DNA of 6,592 nt from Deltaproteobacteria bacterium (lineage in GTDB: Bacteria > Desulfobacterota > Desulfobacteria > C00003060): assembly GCA_030667105.1 (NCBI GenBank), contig DAOUWN010000126.1, forward strand, positions 1-6,592. Reading direction: 5' to 3'. Shown in pieces: positions 5,095 to 6,592 of the stretch. Position numbers and translations under genes: made by a program. Numbering within the stretch: position 1 is the stretch's first letter; the number at the start of each line of letters is the position of its first letter. The notes under the pieces were generated by a model, which saw only the letters and a list, made by a program, of their open reading frames with translations, had not been told where the DNA came from and did no database searches.

Positions 5095-5697
5095 ATGCTA
5101 ATTCGACATCTTTCCAGAAAGAACCTCTTCATTATCATAAGCCTGAGCCTTTTCTTCTTCATTTCTTATGCCGCCGCTGAAAAAGACTCAACAGAAGAGA
5201 TTGCCTGGCAGAATATCGAAACAAAATACACCATCATCCGTTACCAATCCACCAACGACCTGAAAAAATTCAATTACGAAGTCAAGTACGACCCTGAACA
5301 CTCAGGCCTGAAAGGTCTGTTTTCTTCGTCAGGTCCTGATAACCTCAAAGATAAAGTCATAACAAAAGTGGACGTTCTATTTGAAAGAGTGCAGAAAATA
5401 CTCGATATGCGAAAGAAAATGGACAAGGTGACCATCAATATCTATGAGAACAAAGATCAGTTAAAGGACGCATTTTTCAGGATATATAAAAAGCAATGTC
5501 GCATTCGCGCCTGGTATAGATATAGAAACAACACCGTATATATCAATGTTAAGGATCTCCATGAAGGGATGCTGGCCCATGAGTTGGCCCACGCCATTAT
5601 TGATCATTATCTGTTGGTCCGCCCCCCCCGTGCCACTGCTGAAATCCTGGCACGATACGTGGACAGCCATCTGACAAGGAAGGTACGCTCTGATTAG
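5095..5697 (+). CDS. Secreted HExxH metallopeptidase-like protein (gluzincin-type, peptidase MA-like)
   Basis: This is a 200-residue protein. Residues 1-28 form a signal peptide (RHLSRKN, hydrophobic core, then AAA before E29), so it is probably periplasmic or secreted. The zinc-site motif HELAH lies at 162-166, with H162 and H166 as ligands and E163 as the catalytic base. E183 in AEILARYVD, 17 residues later, matches the third ligand of gluzincins ('E-G-L-A-x-Y' helix). The preceding NTVYINVKDLHEGMLAHELAH has the edge-strand-plus-helix layout of small peptidase MA-like proteins, and KVTINIYENKDQLKDAF (111-127) is the usual upstream strand-helix. The family assignment is from motifs only and the substrate is unknown. 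The start has AAGGCGG 10 bases upstream, within a repeat. A run of eight Cs (5622-5629) lies between the HExxH and E183 codons, where slippage would remove the third ligand. It sits 123 bases after the HAMP gene. Confidence 0.75.
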   Translation: MLIRHLSRKNLFIIISLSLFFFISYAAAEKDSTEEIAWQNIETKYTIIRYQSTNDLKKFNYEVKYDPEHSGLKGLFSSSGPDNLKDKVITKVDVLFERVQKILDMRKKMDKVTINIYENKDQLKDAFFRIYKKQCRIRAWYRYRNNTVYINVKDLHEGMLAHELAHAIIDHYLLVRPPRATAEILARYVDSHLTRKVRSD

Positions 5698-5782
5698 GCG
5701 CTTACTTCTGAAATTCGTATTTTTTGGCTTTTTAGGATCAGATCCATAACTTAACCGCAGACATACGCAGACTGTCAGAGAC

Positions 5783-5834
5783 TTTTTGTTCCGCCGACAT
5801 TGGCCGAACAAAAATGCAACCCGCCTCCGGCGGG
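5783..5834. repeat. Two adjacent hairpins in the gap before the TPR lipoprotein gene
   Basis: tttttgttccgcc (5783-5795) and ggccgaacaaaaa (5802-5814) pair at 12 of 13 positions around a 6-base loop. This is followed 5 bases later by cccgcc-tcc-ggcggg (5820-5834), a perfect 6-bp stem. A small ttcgc/gcgaa hairpin lies at 5847-5861. No T-run follows the first hairpin on either strand, so a classical intrinsic terminator is not supported. A repeat origin is more likely, in keeping with the other gaps in this cluster. Confidence 0.5.
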
Positions 5835-5870
5835 AATACTTCGTTCTTCGCCTACAGCGAATTTAAGCGT

Positions 5871-5876
5871 GGAGGT
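5871..5876 (+). promoter_or_regulatory. Strong Shine-Dalgarno that fixes a GTG start
   Basis: GGAGGT lies 7 bases before the GTG at 5884, ideal spacing. The in-frame ATG at 5905 has no comparable site, and the TTG at 5800 would place a long non-signal stretch ahead of the lipoprotein signal. This decides the start of the TPR lipoprotein. Confidence 0.7.
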
Positions 5877-5883
5877 AGTTATA

Positions 5884-6513
5884 GTGAACTTAAGAAATAG
5901 TCACATGGAATACTGTAAGTTAATCATACTGTTTTTGATTTGCCTTTTTCTCATAACCTCCTGCTCTACCCGGCCATACAGACTGAAGCGGGCCGAACGG
6001 CTTTACAGGCAGGGGCAGATCTATCTTTCCAAAGGAAATCAAGACAAAGCGATTGCCAAGTTTGAGGAGTCTCTTTCCCTGTCCAGGATGATTGAGTTCA
6101 AGCCTGGCATAGCTCACAATCTGAATGAGATGGCCATTATCCATACGACAAGAGGTGAATATGTCAAAGCAAGGGAAATACTCTCCGAGGCATTGGCAGT
6201 ATACAAAGATCTCAATATGGAACCGGAGATCTCAAAAACGTTGAACAACATTGCCTCGACCTATGTGAGAGAACGCGACTTCAAGGAGGCCATCAACCGA
6301 TATGAAGAGTTGATCGAGTGGGACAAAAAGACCAATAACGATTTGGGAGTGGCTATCACACAATACAATATGGCCCTGATCTATCAGAATCACTTGGGGC
6401 AATATGAAGAAGCGCGGAAAAAATATTCAGAGGCGCTGGAAATCCTGAGGATATTGGGCAATAAGAGATATATCCAATTAGTCGAACAGAATTTGGCAAC
6501 GCTTGAACCATAA
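5884..6513 (+). CDS. TPR-repeat lipoprotein
   Basis: This is a 209-residue exported protein. A signal (residues ~9-26, CKLIILFLICLFLITS) ends in a clean lipobox I-T-S-C with C27 lipidated and Ser at +2, which favours the outer membrane by the E. coli sorting rule. The rest is four helical-pair tetratricopeptide repeats of about 40 residues each (~36-69, 76-109, 116-149, 156-190). They are recognisable from repeated GNQDKAIAKFEESLSL, GEYVKAREILSEALAVY, RDFKEAINRYEELIEW and GQYEEARKKYSEALEIL helices with intervening A-x-x-Y/H positions. TPRs of this ~40-residue spacing usually bind partner proteins or peptides; no partner can be named. It is last in the plus-strand series, 186 bases after the metallopeptidase-like gene with its own strong ribosome-binding site, so it may be co-transcribed or have its own promoter. 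It probably acts as a scaffold in the periplasm. Confidence 0.85.
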   Translation: MNLRNSHMEYCKLIILFLICLFLITSCSTRPYRLKRAERLYRQGQIYLSKGNQDKAIAKFEESLSLSRMIEFKPGIAHNLNEMAIIHTTRGEYVKAREILSEALAVYKDLNMEPEISKTLNNIASTYVRERDFKEAINRYEELIEWDKKTNNDLGVAITQYNMALIYQNHLGQYEEARKKYSEALEILRILGNKRYIQLVEQNLATLEP

Positions 6514-6523
6514 TGCCACCTTT

Positions 6524-6586
6524 CCGCACCGTGAACAGAAAAATCGTCTGTACCAGCAAATCGGCAAGCTTCAGAGGGTCAAATAA
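6524..6586 (+). pseudogene. Remnant of an IS3-family OrfA transposase (C-terminal fragment)
   Basis: In the frame ending at TAA 6584-6586 the DNA encodes REQKNRLYQQIGKLQ followed by RVK and the stop. The block 'LYQQIGKLQ' is the conserved end of many IS3-family OrfA proteins, where it normally continues into a 'VE(L/V)DWLKK' leucine-zipper stretch. Here it breaks off after LQ. There is no start codon or helix-turn-helix upstream, since the preceding bases belong to the TPR gene. It looks like a decayed insertion fragment at the window edge. The recognition rests on about 15 residues. Confidence 0.5.
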
Positions 6587-6592
6587 GCCAGT

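Noticed and set aside
5783..5814. Intrinsic terminator after the metallopeptidase-like gene
   Set aside because: The stem is good, but no T-run follows on either strand; the T/A runs are inside the stem arms.
5800..5883. N-terminal extension of the TPR protein from TTG 5800
   Set aside because: It is translated from hairpin repeats and would hide the lipoprotein signal; GGAGGT 7 bases before GTG 5884 decides the start.
3825..6513. Toxin-antitoxin or phage-defence island
   Set aside because: No nuclease, toxin, antitoxin, helicase or sensor-effector motif is present; all four products are envelope proteins.

Overview
This 6.6 kb window looks like chromosomal DNA from a Gram-negative bacterium with an outer membrane. 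A member of the Desulfobacterota (a sulfate-reducer-type deltaproteobacterium) is my best guess. The evidence is the mixed GC content, two lipoprotein-type signal sequences, an enzyme of Gram-negative cell-wall recycling, and many small palindromic or MITE-like repeats of a kind I associate with that group. The placement is inference; there is no rRNA or tRNA here to confirm it.

Layout. (1) Bases 1-60: probable first 20 codons of a gene that runs off the left edge on the minus strand, possibly a sugar-phosphate isomerase-like TIM-barrel protein. (2) Bases 98-411: two back-to-back non-autonomous inverted-repeat elements; the second has a perfect 6-bp flanking duplication. (3) Bases 484-2282: a promoter lying almost on top of the start codon, then a two-domain protein that fuses a MurU-like nucleotidyltransferase to an AmgK-like sugar kinase. 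This is the N-acetylmuramate salvage pair in one chain. Its first domain carries an extra, repeat-derived stretch. (4) Bases 2283-2540: a long AT-rich inverted repeat between convergent genes. (5) Bases 2541-3524, minus strand: a complete OppF/DppF-type ABC ATPase with no permease, binding protein or partner ATPase next to it. (6) Bases 3620-6513, plus strand: a good sigma-70 promoter, a hairpin-rich leader, and four genes in a row. They encode a SurA-N-like lipoprotein without an isomerase domain, a two-pass membrane protein ending in a HAMP domain and coiled coil, a secreted HExxH metallopeptidase-like protein, and a TPR lipoprotein. (7) Bases 6524-6586: an apparent remnant of an IS3-family OrfA.

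How the genes may work together. The four plus-strand genes all encode exported or membrane proteins. The first two are tightly spaced; the third and fourth are separated from their predecessors by short repeat-filled gaps. I do not recognise this set as a named system; it is the best candidate here for an undescribed envelope module. The MurU-AmgK fusion belongs to peptidoglycan recycling, and the oligopeptide-type ATPase could in principle serve (muro)peptide uptake, but nothing in the sequence links the two directly. Repeats sit in every intergenic gap over about 100 bp, and in places they appear to have contributed coding sequence or ribosome-binding sites.
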